Shown: positions 1 to 7,428 of the stretch, in pieces
How the letters are laid out: the number at the start of each line of letters is the position of its first letter
How positions within the stretch are numbered: the first letter of the stretch is position 1
Assembly: GCF_000518885.1 (NCBI RefSeq)
Contig: NZ_JAEL01000025.1
Location: 1 to 56,829 of the forward strand
Source of the DNA: Bacillus sp. J33
GTDB lineage: Bacteria > Bacillota > Bacilli > Bacillales > Cytobacillaceae
DNA length: 56,829 nucleotides
Direction: 5' to 3'
The notes under the pieces: generated by a model
Told to the model about the DNA's origin: nothing
What the model saw: the letters and a program-made list of their open reading frames with translations, nothing else
The model's database searches: none
Translations under genes and position numbers: made by a program

Positions 1-105
1 GACAAAGCTCATTGGATTAGCACAACAATGGATAGTAGAACAAAGACAAGCCTAACTTTTTGTTTAGCTGAGCCCTTAAGCTAATTCAGCAATCGGCGGA
101 GCGAA

Positions 106-231
106 CTCTTGACAAACCGAACTTGCCAATGGTTTAAAATGGAAACAACCAAGGGCTTATTTGGTATGCCTTCTTTTGTTCCCTTCGCCCTTGTTAAACA
201 ATCCTCAAACCATTGGCGTGTTTGTCAAGAG
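106..231. repeat. Large imperfect inverted repeat (about 45-nt arms)
   Basis: The left arm starts CTCTTGACAAAC at 106-117 and the right arm ends GTTTGTCAAGAG at 220-231. Further in, GCCAATGGTTT pairs with AAACCATTGGC, and CAAGGGC pairs with GCCCTTG. The arms are interrupted but clearly complementary, with a loop of about 35 nt. This could be a short MITE or two abutting inverted ends of an insertion sequence. A long RNA hairpin is the other reading. Confidence 0.65.
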
Positions 232-339
232 CGATTGCGGCGCATCTCCATCCAGTAAATAGGAGAGAAACTAACCCTTTAGGTAGTTTTCATAAATCTT
301 TTGACACTACCTATATTTTAGTATTTAATGTGACTAGAT

Positions 340-505
340 TGTGAATTTGCGTTGCAGGCACTCAAGCTTTCCGAGGGCCTCTGAAACTCTCGGTGCTTTT
401 AATCTGAGGGGTCACCCTTAGGTATGCTTTCCCGCAGGACTTTGAATAAGCTTCACCTCTCGAAGAAAATGTTTTTTGAGCATCTAGCACCTTCGTCTGT
501 AATCA
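340..505. repeat. Decayed GC-rich Bacillaceae intergenic repeat, copy 1
   Basis: This stretch carries the phrases GGCACTCAAGCTTTCCGAGG and TTTCCCGCAGGAC, and resembles the copy at 5645-5735 (GGCACACAAGCTTTCCGCGG). It is more GC-rich than its AT-rich surroundings and has no coding potential. Copies of this element are common between genes in Bacillaceae; this one is strongly diverged. Confidence 0.45.
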
Positions 506-584
506 AAACGAGCTAAATACCATTAACCTTTACACAACAAAAAACTTATTTACTGTATTAATGTTGTTATCTATACAAAAAAAT

Positions 585-1694
585 TTATGTTCTAACTGCC
601 CACTTCGGGCGTTTCATATGGGAAAAGAAGCTGTTTCGGCGTGTACGAGCCTCTATGCGATTCTCGCAGAACTGGTTGGATGCTTCCACAGTTGTAATTC
701 CATTTGCTTCTGCATGTTCGTAGATGTTTAGAAGAGAATTGTAGATAGCCTTTGTTTTGCGTAGTACCCTTTCTTTATTAGGCGTATAAAGCTCATCAGC
801 AACCTGAATTAATCCGCCTGCATTAACAATATAATCCGGAGCATATAAAATGCCCTTCTCTCTCAAAATTTGTCCATGTCGTATTTCCAGCAGCTGATTA
901 TTGGCTGAACCTACTATCGCTTTGACTTTCAATTGGCCGATCGTTTCATCATTTATGATTCCACCCATCGCACATGGAACAAAAACATCTGCTTGAGCGC
1001 TGTAAATTTCATTGCTCGATAAAACCTTAACCCCCGCACCTATATCTCTCGCTTTGGTGAGCAGCTGGTCGATTGCATGCTGGTTGATATCCGTCACATA
1101 TAAATCAGCCCCTTCTTCCAGCAGCCTTTCAGCCACTTTAAAGCCAACTTTTCCTAGCCCTTGAATAGAGTAGCTTTTGCCCGAAAGGTCATCAGAACCA
1201 GTAAGAGCTTTATTTGTTGCCTGTAATCCGTAAATGACACCTTGTGCGGTTGGAACAGAAGAATCGCCGCTGCCGCCGTATACCTCATCAACACCAACAA
1301 TGCAATTGGTTTCTTTTAATGCATGGACAAAATCTTCAGTTGAAGTTCCCATGTCTGTTCCTGTATAAAAGCGCCCATTCAATGATTCAACAAATTGGCC
1401 GAAAGCACGGAACAATTCAGGGGTCTTATCCTTTGAAGGGTCGCCGATAATAACTGCCTTTCCTCCTCCAAAATCCACATCTGCGGCCGCACATTTATAT
1501 GTCATGCCTTTCGATAACCGGAGGACATCTTTAAGCGCATCATCTACACTGCTGTAAGGAAACATGCGGCACCCTCCCAATGCAGGCCCCAATCTGGTAC
1601 TGTGAATGGCTATAATCGCCTTTAAACCAGTTGATTCATCATTGCAGAAAACGACTTGTTCATGATCTTTTATTTTTTGGAACATATCCGTCAT
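585..1694 (-). CDS. pdh: Phenylalanine dehydrogenase (Glu/Leu/Phe/Val dehydrogenase family)
   Basis: This NAD-dependent oxidative deaminase should convert L-phenylalanine to phenylpyruvate and ammonia in the cytoplasm. The 369-residue protein has the family's catalytic lysines at K67 and K79 (GGGKAVI), D114 in TGTDMGT, and a Rossmann GLGKVG motif at about 179-184. GGSGDSS at 140-146 and the C-terminal ending RPKWAVRT resemble Bacillus badius and L. sphaericus phenylalanine dehydrogenases rather than leucine dehydrogenase; this judgement is from remembered family sequences. Start: ATG 7-8 nt after AAAGGGGAG. It lies downstream of the thioesterase and importer genes, with a cre-like site in its leader (1715-1728). 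With the paa cluster next door, a role in feeding phenylalanine to the phenylacetate pathway is inferred. Substrate choice against leucine needs an assay. Confidence 0.85.
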   Translation of the reverse strand: MTDMFQKIKDHEQVVFCNDESTGLKAIIAIHSTRLGPALGGCRMFPYSSVDDALKDVLRLSKGMTYKCAAADVDFGGGKAVIIGDPSKDKTPELFRAFGQFVESLNGRFYTGTDMGTSTEDFVHALKETNCIVGVDEVYGGSGDSSVPTAQGVIYGLQATNKALTGSDDLSGKSYSIQGLGKVGFKVAERLLEEGADLYVTDINQHAIDQLLTKARDIGAGVKVLSSNEIYSAQADVFVPCAMGGIINDETIGQLKVKAIVGSANNQLLEIRHGQILREKGILYAPDYIVNAGGLIQVADELYTPNKERVLRKTKAIYNSLLNIYEHAEANGITTVEASNQFCENRIEARTRRNSFFSHMKRPKWAVRT

Positions 1695-1714
1695 TTCATT
1701 CTCCCCTTTACTAA

Positions 1715-1728
1715 TGATAGCGCTTACA
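1715..1728. promoter_or_regulatory. Candidate CcpA cre site upstream of pdh
   Basis: TGATAGCGCTTACA is a near-palindrome close to the cre consensus (TGWAANCGNTNWCA), with one position off. It lies 21 nt upstream of the pdh start codon, where CcpA binding would block transcription. Carbon-catabolite repression of an amino-acid catabolic gene is plausible but inferred. Confidence 0.55.
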
Positions 1729-1783
1729 ATATATTTTAATAAAAATGCCTATTTTTTAGGCCGGCTCTCAAACTTACAATCTT

Positions 1784-2173
1784 CTACTCTTGTTTTAATA
1801 TCTCGGCAATCTTGCTCTTGGGCAGAATTACCTGTTTGACATCACCTTTGCCAACTAGCTTATCTCCATTATGGACGGTTACAATTGTATATACTGAATT
1901 TCCTTCAAGCTTATCAACTGTAGCTGTAATCGTTAGGAAAGATCCTTCCGGTGAAGGGGATAAATGACTGGCGGACACAGCCCCTCCCATCCCCTCTTCT
2001 TCTTCATCGAGATAGGGAAGAATCAGCAAACGGGAAGCCCACTCCATATGATAAATCATGGTTACTGTTGAGTATGCCCTGTGGACGATTTCCCCCTCAA
2101 ACTGCGCAAACATTTCTGGGGTGACAACAGCATGAACAACCGCTTGATTTCCAATACTCAGCCCAGGTTTCAT
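1784..2173 (-). CDS. Hot-dog fold acyl-CoA thioesterase, FlK (fluoroacetyl-CoA thioesterase) type
   Basis: The 129-residue protein matches the FlK-like single hot-dog family. The FlK catalytic triad (Thr42, Glu50, His76) has exact counterparts at T36, E44 and H70, with the same spacing of 8 and 26. The YHMEWASR motif is at 41-48. It probably hydrolyses a short or aromatic acyl-CoA in the cytoplasm. In other paa clusters the hot-dog thioesterase PaaI removes stalled intermediates, and this enzyme could fill that role, which is inference. Start: ATG after AGGAGGGATATT. It is followed 89 nt later by pdh and has its own promoter with the island's shared operator. The true substrate is unknown. 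Confidence 0.75.
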   Translation of the reverse strand: MKPGLSIGNQAVVHAVVTPEMFAQFEGEIVHRAYSTVTMIYHMEWASRLLILPYLDEEEEGMGGAVSASHLSPSPEGSFLTITATVDKLEGNSVYTIVTVHNGDKLVGKGDVKQVILPKSKIAEILKQE

Positions 2174-2204
2174 AATATCCCTCCTGTGCTCAACAATAAT
2201 ATGT

Positions 2205-2253
2205 ATGACGTTTATTTAACGATATAATACCATTACGTTAAATAAATAGTCAA
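2205..2253 (-). promoter_or_regulatory. Promoter with shared CG-N9-CG operator for thioesterase-pdh
   Basis: On the minus strand TTGACT (2253-2248) is followed after 18 nt by TATTAT (2229-2224). The element with CG at 2220-2221 and CG at 2209-2210 (offset 11) starts in the -10 box. The same layout recurs at 5527, 8585 and 17434. A longer perfect inverted repeat is superimposed: TTTATTTAACG at 2211-2221 against CGTTAAATAAA at 2236-2246. Confidence 0.65.
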
Positions 2254-2279
2254 TAAATTGTAAAAAGTTTAAATATTCT

Positions 2280-2400
2280 TTTGGGGTGCGGGAGCAAAGT
2301 AATAGCTGGAGCGGTCCGCATCCATCGTCGGAGCTTGCACACTCTGTGCGTCGTCCGAGCTTAGGTGAGGATAGCCCGCCCGAAAAGCAGCAAACTTTAC
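2280..2400. repeat. Decayed GC-rich Bacillaceae intergenic repeat, copy 2
   Basis: This GC-rich non-coding stretch, read on the minus strand, begins GTTTGCTGCTTTTCGGGCGG and ends with a CCGCTCCAGC phrase, the two ends expected of the element. It contains a spurious 62-codon minus-strand open frame with no ribosome-binding site. Confidence 0.4.
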
Positions 2401-2416
2401 TCATACAGCCTTATAT

Positions 2417-2450
2417 AAAAAAGGATTAACCAGCTGGCTAATCCTTTTTT
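2417..2450 (-). terminator. Rho-independent terminator after the ABC ATPase gene
   Basis: AAAAAAGGATTA pairs with TAATCCTTTTTT around a 10-nt loop, just past the stop codon of the minus-strand ATPase gene. It separates the importer operon from the thioesterase promoter. Confidence 0.85.
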
Positions 2451-2456
2451 ATTATT

Positions 2457-3251
2457 CTATGAAAGAAGTGCACGATCACTTGCCATTTTTGTTCCGCGAA
2501 TTCGCTGAAATTCATTTAGCAGCTGTTCTATTGTTAATTGCTTTTTATGTTCCTCATCTACTTCAAGAATAATCTGGCCTTTGTCCATCATGATCAGCCT
2601 ATTGCCCAAGTCCAATGCCTGCTGCATATTATGGGTAACCATTAAAGTTGTTAAATTATATTTTTCTACAATCTCCTTTGTCAGGCTGGTGATAAGCTCG
2701 GCTCGGGCCGGATCAAGTGCAGCGGTGTGCTCATCAAGCAGCAGAATGGAAGGCTCAGTAAAAGTCGCCATCAACAATGACAACGCCTGCCTTTCACCTC
2801 CAGATAATAATCCAACCTTCGCATTCAGACGATTTTCAAGGCCAAGGTGAAGCGTTTCAAGCACTTCACGGAAATAGTCTTTACGCTTTTTCGTAACCCC
2901 TTTTCTTAATGTCCTTGTTTTATTCCTTGAAAATGCCATTGCGAGATTTTCCTCAATGGTCATGGAAGGAGCGGTCCCAGCCATCGGATCCTGGAAAACC
3001 CGTCCAATGAGTTTTGCGCGTTTGTATTCTGACATGCCTGTTACATTCTGACTGTCAATATAAACAGCTCCTACATCTGGAATCATTACCCCGGAGATGA
3101 TATTCATTAGAGTCGATTTTCCAGCTCCATTACTTCCAATTACCGTGACAAAGTCACCTTCATTTAATGTTAGGTTAATGGTATCAAGTGCAATTTTTTC
3201 ATCCGGTGTCCCTTCGTTAAAAACTTTATGAATCTGATTTAATTGCAGCAC
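2457..3251 (-). CDS. ABC transporter ATP-binding protein (TrpY/Z-type amino-acid or aromatic-compound importer)
   Basis: This is the cytoplasmic ATPase of the three-gene importer. It has a Walker A motif GSNGAGKST about 40 residues in, the signature LSGGERQ and a Walker B LLLDEH. The length, about 264 residues, is normal for the family. The first possible start (GTG 3260) has almost no spacing from the AAAGG ribosome-binding site, so GTG 3251 (giving MLQLNQIHKVF), 5-6 nt after AAGGGTGA, is preferred. It overlaps the 3' end of the permease gene, so the two are translationally coupled. The group belongs to the PF04392/COG1101/COG4120 type, some members of which bind tryptophan in streptococci. 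Its place beside pdh and paa suggests an aromatic substrate here, which is inference. Confidence 0.85.
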   Translation of the reverse strand: MLQLNQIHKVFNEGTPDEKIALDTINLTLNEGDFVTVIGSNGAGKSTLMNIISGVMIPDVGAVYIDSQNVTGMSEYKRAKLIGRVFQDPMAGTAPSMTIEENLAMAFSRNKTRTLRKGVTKKRKDYFREVLETLHLGLENRLNAKVGLLSGGERQALSLLMATFTEPSILLLDEHTAALDPARAELITSLTKEIVEKYNLTTLMVTHNMQQALDLGNRLIMMDKGQIILEVDEEHKKQLTIEQLLNEFQRIRGTKMASDRALLS

Positions 3252-4257
3252 CGGCTTCACCCTTTCTGCCTGACGGCAATTCGCTTAAAGACACACTTTC
3301 TGCCAGCCTTTTTGCTTTACGCTTTTTCTCTTTTGTACGGTCAATCACTTTCGGCATAATTAATGCAAGAATGACGATCGTGGCTGTAATCAGCTTCATA
3401 TCTCCAGGTTCAAGAAACTCTACCCGCAATGCCATTGTTACCACGATCCTGTAAATGATTGCCCCTCCAATTACGGCTAAAGTAGTTCTTGCAATTGTTT
3501 TTGTGCCAAATAACGCTTCCCCAATGATGACTGAGGCAAGACCGATAATAATCATTCCGATCCCCATCCCAACATCGGCAAAACCGCCCTGCTGGGCAAT
3601 AAGAGCTCCCGAAAAAGCAACCATGGCATTTGACAGGCCCAATCCAAGAATAACCATTAGGTTGGTATTTGCAGAAAGGCTCCGGATCATTCTTTTGTTG
3701 TCACCTGTAGCCCGCAAGGCCAATCCAATTTCAGTTTGGAGAAAACGATCAGTTAAGAATTTAATCGTAAATGTAACCAGTACCATAAAGAGAAGGATGC
3801 CCCATGTCCTTGGGAGGCTTTCGCCTAATCCAACCATGGATAAAATGCTGTTGAAAAAAGAATCAATTCCTGTTTGATCCCAAAAATCCCTCACATGTGT
3901 CATAGCCGTTTCCGTATTCAGCAAAGGGACGTTCGATTTCCCCATTATCCGAAGATTTATCGAATATAGAGCAATCATCATTAAGATCCCGGATAGGAGG
4001 GCATTAATTTTTCCGAAAGTATGGATAATTCCTGTGAGACAGCCTGCAATAAACCCTGCGAACAAAGCAATAACCGTAGCCATGAAAGGATTAACCCCAT
4101 TGAAAATCATTGTTGCTGCTACAGCAGCTCCAGTTACAAAGCTTCCATCAACAGTTAAATCGGGAAAATCGAGTACCCTAAACGATAAATACACTCCAAG
4201 TGCCATAATTGCGTAAATAATTCCAGATTCGAACGCACCGAATATGGCTGTAAACAC
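3226..4257 (-). CDS. ABC transporter permease (TrpY/COG4120 type)
   Basis: This 343-residue integral membrane protein has about eight to nine hydrophobic segments and a basic C-terminal tail (KEKKRKAKR). It matches the permease of the PF04392-linked importers, related to branched-chain amino-acid permeases. Start: GTG 4257 after AAAGGGTGTGA with 6-nt spacing. It lies between the binding-protein gene, from which it is separated by a strong hairpin, and the overlapping ATPase gene. It would form the membrane channel of the importer. The substrate cannot be read from the sequence. Confidence 0.85.
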   Translation of the reverse strand: MFTAIFGAFESGIIYAIMALGVYLSFRVLDFPDLTVDGSFVTGAAVAATMIFNGVNPFMATVIALFAGFIAGCLTGIIHTFGKINALLSGILMMIALYSINLRIMGKSNVPLLNTETAMTHVRDFWDQTGIDSFFNSILSMVGLGESLPRTWGILLFMVLVTFTIKFLTDRFLQTEIGLALRATGDNKRMIRSLSANTNLMVILGLGLSNAMVAFSGALIAQQGGFADVGMGIGMIIIGLASVIIGEALFGTKTIARTTLAVIGGAIIYRIVVTMALRVEFLEPGDMKLITATIVILALIMPKVIDRTKEKKRKAKRLAESVSLSELPSGRKGEAGAAIKSDS

Positions 4258-4318
4258 TAAGAATCACACCCTTTTTTTAATGAAATCTTTCTTAGCAGTT
4301 TTTCAAAGTGAAGAGCAT

Positions 4319-4357
4319 CCGGCAGGAGACCTACCAATAAACGGCTTGCCCTGCCGG
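4319..4357 (-). other. Intercistronic mRNA hairpin between binding protein and permease genes
   Basis: CCGGCAGG at 4319-4326 pairs with CCTGCCGG at 4350-4357, with no run of U after it on the minus-strand transcript. Hairpins like this often protect the upstream mRNA segment, so the binding protein is made in excess over the membrane parts. That function is inferred. Confidence 0.55.
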
Positions 4358-4374
4358 TAAAACATTAGCTCTTT

Positions 4375-5385
4375 CTATTCTTCATGGAACTCTGCAATAT
4401 CTGACCATTCTTCTTTTACTTCCAGCCCCTGCTGTTCGGCTGCTTTTTTATTAATGACCAGCTTAAGGCTGCTGGGAAGCTCAACAGGAATTTCAGATGG
4501 TTTTTTATTCCCTTTTAATACTTCAGCTGCCATTTTGCCGGTTTGGTATCCAAGGTCGTAGTAGCTGAATCCGCTAGCTGCAATGGCCCCGCGTTTCATT
4601 GAGTCTAACTCGCCGACAAACAGCGGAATCTTTTTACTGTTAGCAACCGAAATAACTGATTCCAGCGCCGAAACCACAGTATTATCTGTAGGAATATAGA
4701 TGGCATCCACTCTGCCTACCAGAGAATCTGCAGCCTGTTTGACTTCTGCAGAAGTTGAAACAGATGCTTCTATTATCTTTGCTCCTTTTGGCTCAGCCAG
4801 TTCCTTTACCTGCTTTACCTGGACTTCCGAGTTTTGCTCTCCGGAGTTATAAATAATGCCAATATTCTGGACATCCGCTTCATTAATCATAAAATCAATA
4901 GTCTTTGAAGTTCCTTCCGGGTGGTTATCTGTTGTACCAGTGATATTGTCTCCTGGCTTGTCAAAGGATTCAACCAGTCCAGCCCCAACAGGGTCTGTCA
5001 CTGATGTAAACAATATAGGAATATCCTTCGTTGCATTTAAGGCGCTGACAGCACTGGGTGTAGCATTGGCAAAGATCATATCGACTTTGTCACCGACAAA
5101 ATTATTGGCAATTGTCTGTGTATTATTCATATCTGCCTGTGCATTTTGAAAGTCAAATTTAACATTTTCACCTTCTTTGAATCCTTCATCCTCTAAAGCT
5201 TTTTTAAACCCCTCAGTTGCTGCATCTAAAGATGGATGCTCAACAAATTGGGTAATCCCAATTGTGTACTGCTTTTTTTCATTTCCATCTGCAGAGGAAC
5301 CATTGGATGCCTCCTGTCCACAGCCGCTTAAAACGAGCATGCCAGCAGCTATTAGCAAAGATAAAGCCTTTAACGATTTTTTCAT
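4375..5385 (-). CDS. ABC transporter substrate-binding lipoprotein (PF04392, TrpX-like)
   Basis: This 336-residue lipoprotein has a signal peptide and lipobox LVLSGC with the lipidated cysteine at C22, followed by a Ser/Asn-rich linker. The mature part is an ABC_sub_bind (PF04392) two-lobe fold (YTIGITQFVEHPSLD near the N-terminus; FTSVTDPVGAGLV in the middle). It is anchored outside the membrane and delivers ligand to the permease. Streptococcal TrpX of this family binds tryptophan. Here the shared regulation and location with pdh and paa genes point to phenylalanine or a related aromatic. First gene of the importer operon; start ATG after TTGGGGGAA. Confidence 0.85.
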   Translation of the reverse strand: MKKSLKALSLLIAAGMLVLSGCGQEASNGSSADGNEKKQYTIGITQFVEHPSLDAATEGFKKALEDEGFKEGENVKFDFQNAQADMNNTQTIANNFVGDKVDMIFANATPSAVSALNATKDIPILFTSVTDPVGAGLVESFDKPGDNITGTTDNHPEGTSKTIDFMINEADVQNIGIIYNSGEQNSEVQVKQVKELAEPKGAKIIEASVSTSAEVKQAADSLVGRVDAIYIPTDNTVVSALESVISVANSKKIPLFVGELDSMKRGAIAASGFSYYDLGYQTGKMAAEVLKGNKKPSEIPVELPSSLKLVINKKAAEQQGLEVKEEWSDIAEFHEE

Positions 5386-5443
5386 ACCGTTTCCCCCAAT
5401 TCTAAATATTGACTGCCAGAACCCCTGATAGTAATAACCTTTA

Positions 5444-5457
5444 TGTATGCGCTTACA
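5444..5457. promoter_or_regulatory. Candidate CcpA cre site in the importer operon leader
   Basis: TGTATGCGCTTACA fits the cre consensus at 13 of 14 positions (T instead of A at position 5). It sits about 90 nt downstream of the predicted start site, a usual place for roadblock repression. Confidence 0.55.
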
Positions 5458-5526
5458 TCATGTTGTAATAAAACGGCGATAAGTTTTCTCAAAGGTGTTT
5501 TAAACATTTATATGATATTTACTTTG

Positions 5527-5576
5527 AATATCGTAAATACAACGTTATATTATCACCAGACTCATCTGAGTGTCAA
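5527..5576 (-). promoter_or_regulatory. Promoter with shared CG-N9-CG operator for the ABC importer
   Basis: On the minus strand a consensus TTGACA (5576-5571) is followed after 18 nt by TAATAT (5552-5547). The element AATATCG-N9-CGTTATAT (plus-strand reading, 5527-5550) overlaps the -10 box. It has the same CG-to-CG offset of 11 as the elements before paaX, paaK and the thioesterase gene. Occupancy would block RNA polymerase, so a repressor is expected. Confidence 0.7.
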
Positions 5577-5644
5577 TAATATTCCAAAAATTTAATATTT
5601 TTAGACAAGTAGGGCTGTTTAACGTTTATAAAAGCTCTGTATCT

Positions 5645-5735
5645 GCCCATTTTTTTACAGGCACACAAGCTTTCCGCGGGGAGGAATGAAAACCTCCTCG
5701 CCTTCGTCTGTGTGGGGTTTGCCACCCGAAAACAT
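5645..5735. repeat. Decayed GC-rich Bacillaceae intergenic repeat, copy 3
   Basis: It contains GGCACACAAGCTTTCCGCGG followed by GAGGA...TCCTCG and GCCTTCGTCTGTGTGGGG, the core of the common element. It is non-coding and lies between the importer promoter and the flavoprotein terminator. Confidence 0.5.
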
Positions 5736-5744
5736 AGCCTAAAT

Positions 5745-5776
5745 AAAAAACATGCAGGCTGATCACAACCTGCATG
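5745..5776 (-). terminator. Terminator after the nitronate monooxygenase-like gene
   Basis: CATGCAGG pairs with CCTGCATG, with AAAAAA on the plus strand (U-run on the minus-strand transcript). It directly follows the stop codon. Confidence 0.8.
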
Positions 5777-6727
5777 CTAGTCTAATAGCTCTTTTGCTTT
5801 TTGAAGCTGATGATTTGCTTCAACTACCATTTTATCTAAAAGTTCCTTTACACTCGGGAGATCAGCAATCAGCCCTGATATTTGGCCGCTATTCATAAAC
5901 CCTTTATCCCCATTGCCCTCTATAGCACCAATTTTATGATAATCCTCTGTTGTCAAAGAATTAAAATCATCAAGACTGATTCCCTCTTTCTCAAGATCAA
6001 GAAGCTTATGGGCAAAGCCGGTGGACAGAACTCTCCTGATCCTGCCAACTGACCGGCCGATAATTACTGTTTCATGGTCAGATGCTTCAATAATTTTCTT
6101 TTTATATTCAGGATGAAATGGAGCTTCTTTTGTAGCTATAAACCTTGTACCCATTTGTATGCCGCTTGCCCCTAGAGCCAGCATAGCCGCAAGTCCTTTT
6201 CCATCCCCAATTCCACCGGCAGCAACCACAGGAACAGAAACCTTATTGATGATTTGAGGGATTAATGCGAGTGTTGTTGTTTCCAGTGAAGAATTTATTC
6301 CAGCGGCTTCATAGCCCTCAGCTGCAATGATATCCGCACCTGCGGACTCTGCCTTCACTGCCTGCCTGACGGATGCTGCAACAGTTATTACCTTTATTCC
6401 ATTTTCATGCAGTTTCGGTATAAAAGGAGCAGGGTTTCCAGCAGATAGGGATACGACAGGTACCTTATGTTTAATGACATGAGACAATATTTCTTTTACA
6501 TAGGGAGAGACACTCAGTGCCACATTGACGGCAAATGGCTTGTCAGTGCGGCTTTTTGTTTCCAGAATGATCTTATCGACCTCATCTGGCGGCATTGTCC
6601 CTGCCCCAATTGTGCCAAGTCCGCCTGCTTCTGATACTGCTGATGTTAAAATGGCATTGCTTATATTCCCCATCCCCCCCTGGATAATCGGATATTTTAT
6701 ATCCAAAATGCTCGTTAACATATTCAA
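5777..6727 (-). CDS. Nitronate monooxygenase / FabK-like FMN flavoprotein
   Basis: This 316-residue TIM-barrel flavoprotein has the family start (YPIIQGGMG), the phosphate-binding AAGGIGDGKGL and GIQMGTRFIATKEA, and a C-terminal SGQISGLI. The family includes nitronate monooxygenases, which oxidise alkyl nitronates with FMN and O2, and FabK enoyl-ACP reductases. The sequence alone does not decide between them. Start: TTG 6727, 6-7 nt after GGGGGAA, rather than the ATG two codons later. It is transcribed away from the PaaY-like gene and has a weak copy of the island operator in its leader, so a role linked to acyl or aromatic catabolism is possible. Confidence 0.75.
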   Translation of the reverse strand: MNMLTSILDIKYPIIQGGMGNISNAILTSAVSEAGGLGTIGAGTMPPDEVDKIILETKSRTDKPFAVNVALSVSPYVKEILSHVIKHKVPVVSLSAGNPAPFIPKLHENGIKVITVAASVRQAVKAESAGADIIAAEGYEAAGINSSLETTTLALIPQIINKVSVPVVAAGGIGDGKGLAAMLALGASGIQMGTRFIATKEAPFHPEYKKKIIEASDHETVIIGRSVGRIRRVLSTGFAHKLLDLEKEGISLDDFNSLTTEDYHKIGAIEGNGDKGFMNSGQISGLIADLPSVKELLDKMVVEANHQLQKAKELLD

Positions 6728-6739
6728 TTAAATTCCCCC

Positions 6740-6761
6740 TTCGTTAAAATAATGTTATACT
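6740..6761 (-). promoter_or_regulatory. Weak copy of the shared CG-N9-CG operator before the flavoprotein gene
   Basis: On the minus strand TATAACA-N9-CGA keeps the half-site spacing of the four stronger copies, but one CG has become CA. It lies directly upstream of the GGGGGAA ribosome-binding site. Confidence 0.35.
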
Positions 6762-6819
6762 AATTTTAATAGTTTGACAATTAAGAGTTTGTTCACTTTT
6801 AAAATCAGGGGGAATCTCA

Positions 6820-7365
6820 ATGCTATTATCTTACACTGAACATAAACCTAGGGTACATCAGTCTGTCTTTTTGGCACCAGGATGCTATGTAATAGGCGAT
6901 GTGGAAGTTGGGGAAGAGTCAAGTATATGGTTTAATGCCGTACTGAGGGGTGATGAAGATGCCATAAAAATTGGGAAGCGCTGCAGCATTCAAGATAATG
7001 TGACTTGCCACCTATACGAAGGCTCTCCACTTGTTATCGAAGACGAGGTAACCGTAGGTCATAACGCTATTTTGCATGGCTGCACGATCAGAAAGAGAAC
7101 TATTGTTGGAATGGGTTCAACCATATTGGATGGTGCAGAGATCGGGGAAGAATGTATTATAGGGGCAAATATACTTATTCCAGCAGGCAAAAAAATCCCC
7201 CCTCGTTCACTTGTTATAGGCTCCCCTGGTAAGGTTGCCAGAGAGCTGGCTGAGAAAGATTTGGACCTCATTCAGCTGTCAATCGATACTTATATTCAGA
7301 AAGGCAAGGAATATAAGAGCAATCTTACAGAAGTAGTTAATGCAAGGAATATTAAAAAATATTGA
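6820..7365 (+). CDS. Gamma-carbonic anhydrase-like hexapeptide protein (PaaY-like)
   Basis: This 181-residue left-handed beta-helix protein is made of hexapeptide repeats. The three metal-binding histidines of gamma-carbonic anhydrases are present at H64, H81 and H86 (CHLYE, VGHNAILHGC), as are R43, D45 and Q58. It should form a trimer with metal sites at the subunit interfaces. In E. coli the homologue PaaY sits next to paaX and acts as a CoA thioesterase in phenylacetate metabolism. The neighbouring paaX here supports that, but ordinary Bacillus proteins such as YtoA are also similar. Start: ATG 6-7 nt after AGGGGGAA. It is the only plus-strand gene in the island. Confidence 0.75.
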   Translation: MLLSYTEHKPRVHQSVFLAPGCYVIGDVEVGEESSIWFNAVLRGDEDAIKIGKRCSIQDNVTCHLYEGSPLVIEDEVTVGHNAILHGCTIRKRTIVGMGSTILDGAEIGEECIIGANILIPAGKKIPPRSLVIGSPGKVARELAEKDLDLIQLSIDTYIQKGKEYKSNLTEVVNARNIKKY

Positions 7366-7368
7366 AAG

Positions 7369-7392
7369 AAGCCGTTTAACAGCGGCTTTTTT
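7369..7392 (+). terminator. Terminator after the PaaY-like gene
   Basis: AAGCCG pairs with CGGCTT around a short loop, followed by TTTTTT. It starts 3 nt after the stop codon. Confidence 0.85.
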
Positions 7393-7428
7393 CCAGGTTT
7401 AAGGAGGTATTATGAATTCCATTGGTCG

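Larger units (their letters stand above)
1..584. other. Gene-poor left edge with possible IS remnant
   Basis: No convincing complete gene is seen in these 584 bases. A 17-codon open tail in frame 2 (positions 2-55, ending in TAA) could be the C-terminus of a gene that starts outside the window. It lies just before a large inverted repeat (106-231), an arrangement typical of the end of a transposable element, but the tail is too short to name. Positions 340-505 hold a decayed GC-rich intergenic repeat. The rest is AT-rich 3' flank of the minus-strand gene at 585. Confidence 0.4.

Noticed and set aside
585-1694. Leucine dehydrogenase as the identity of this gene
   Set aside because: The GGSGDSS stretch and RPKW C-terminus fit phenylalanine dehydrogenases better, and the paa neighbourhood agrees, though an assay would settle it.
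2216-2404. 62-codon minus-strand open frame
   Set aside because: It lies inside a decayed intergenic repeat and has no ribosome-binding site or protein-like composition.
3455-3877. 140-codon plus-strand open frame
   Set aside because: Shadow of the permease gene on the opposite strand.
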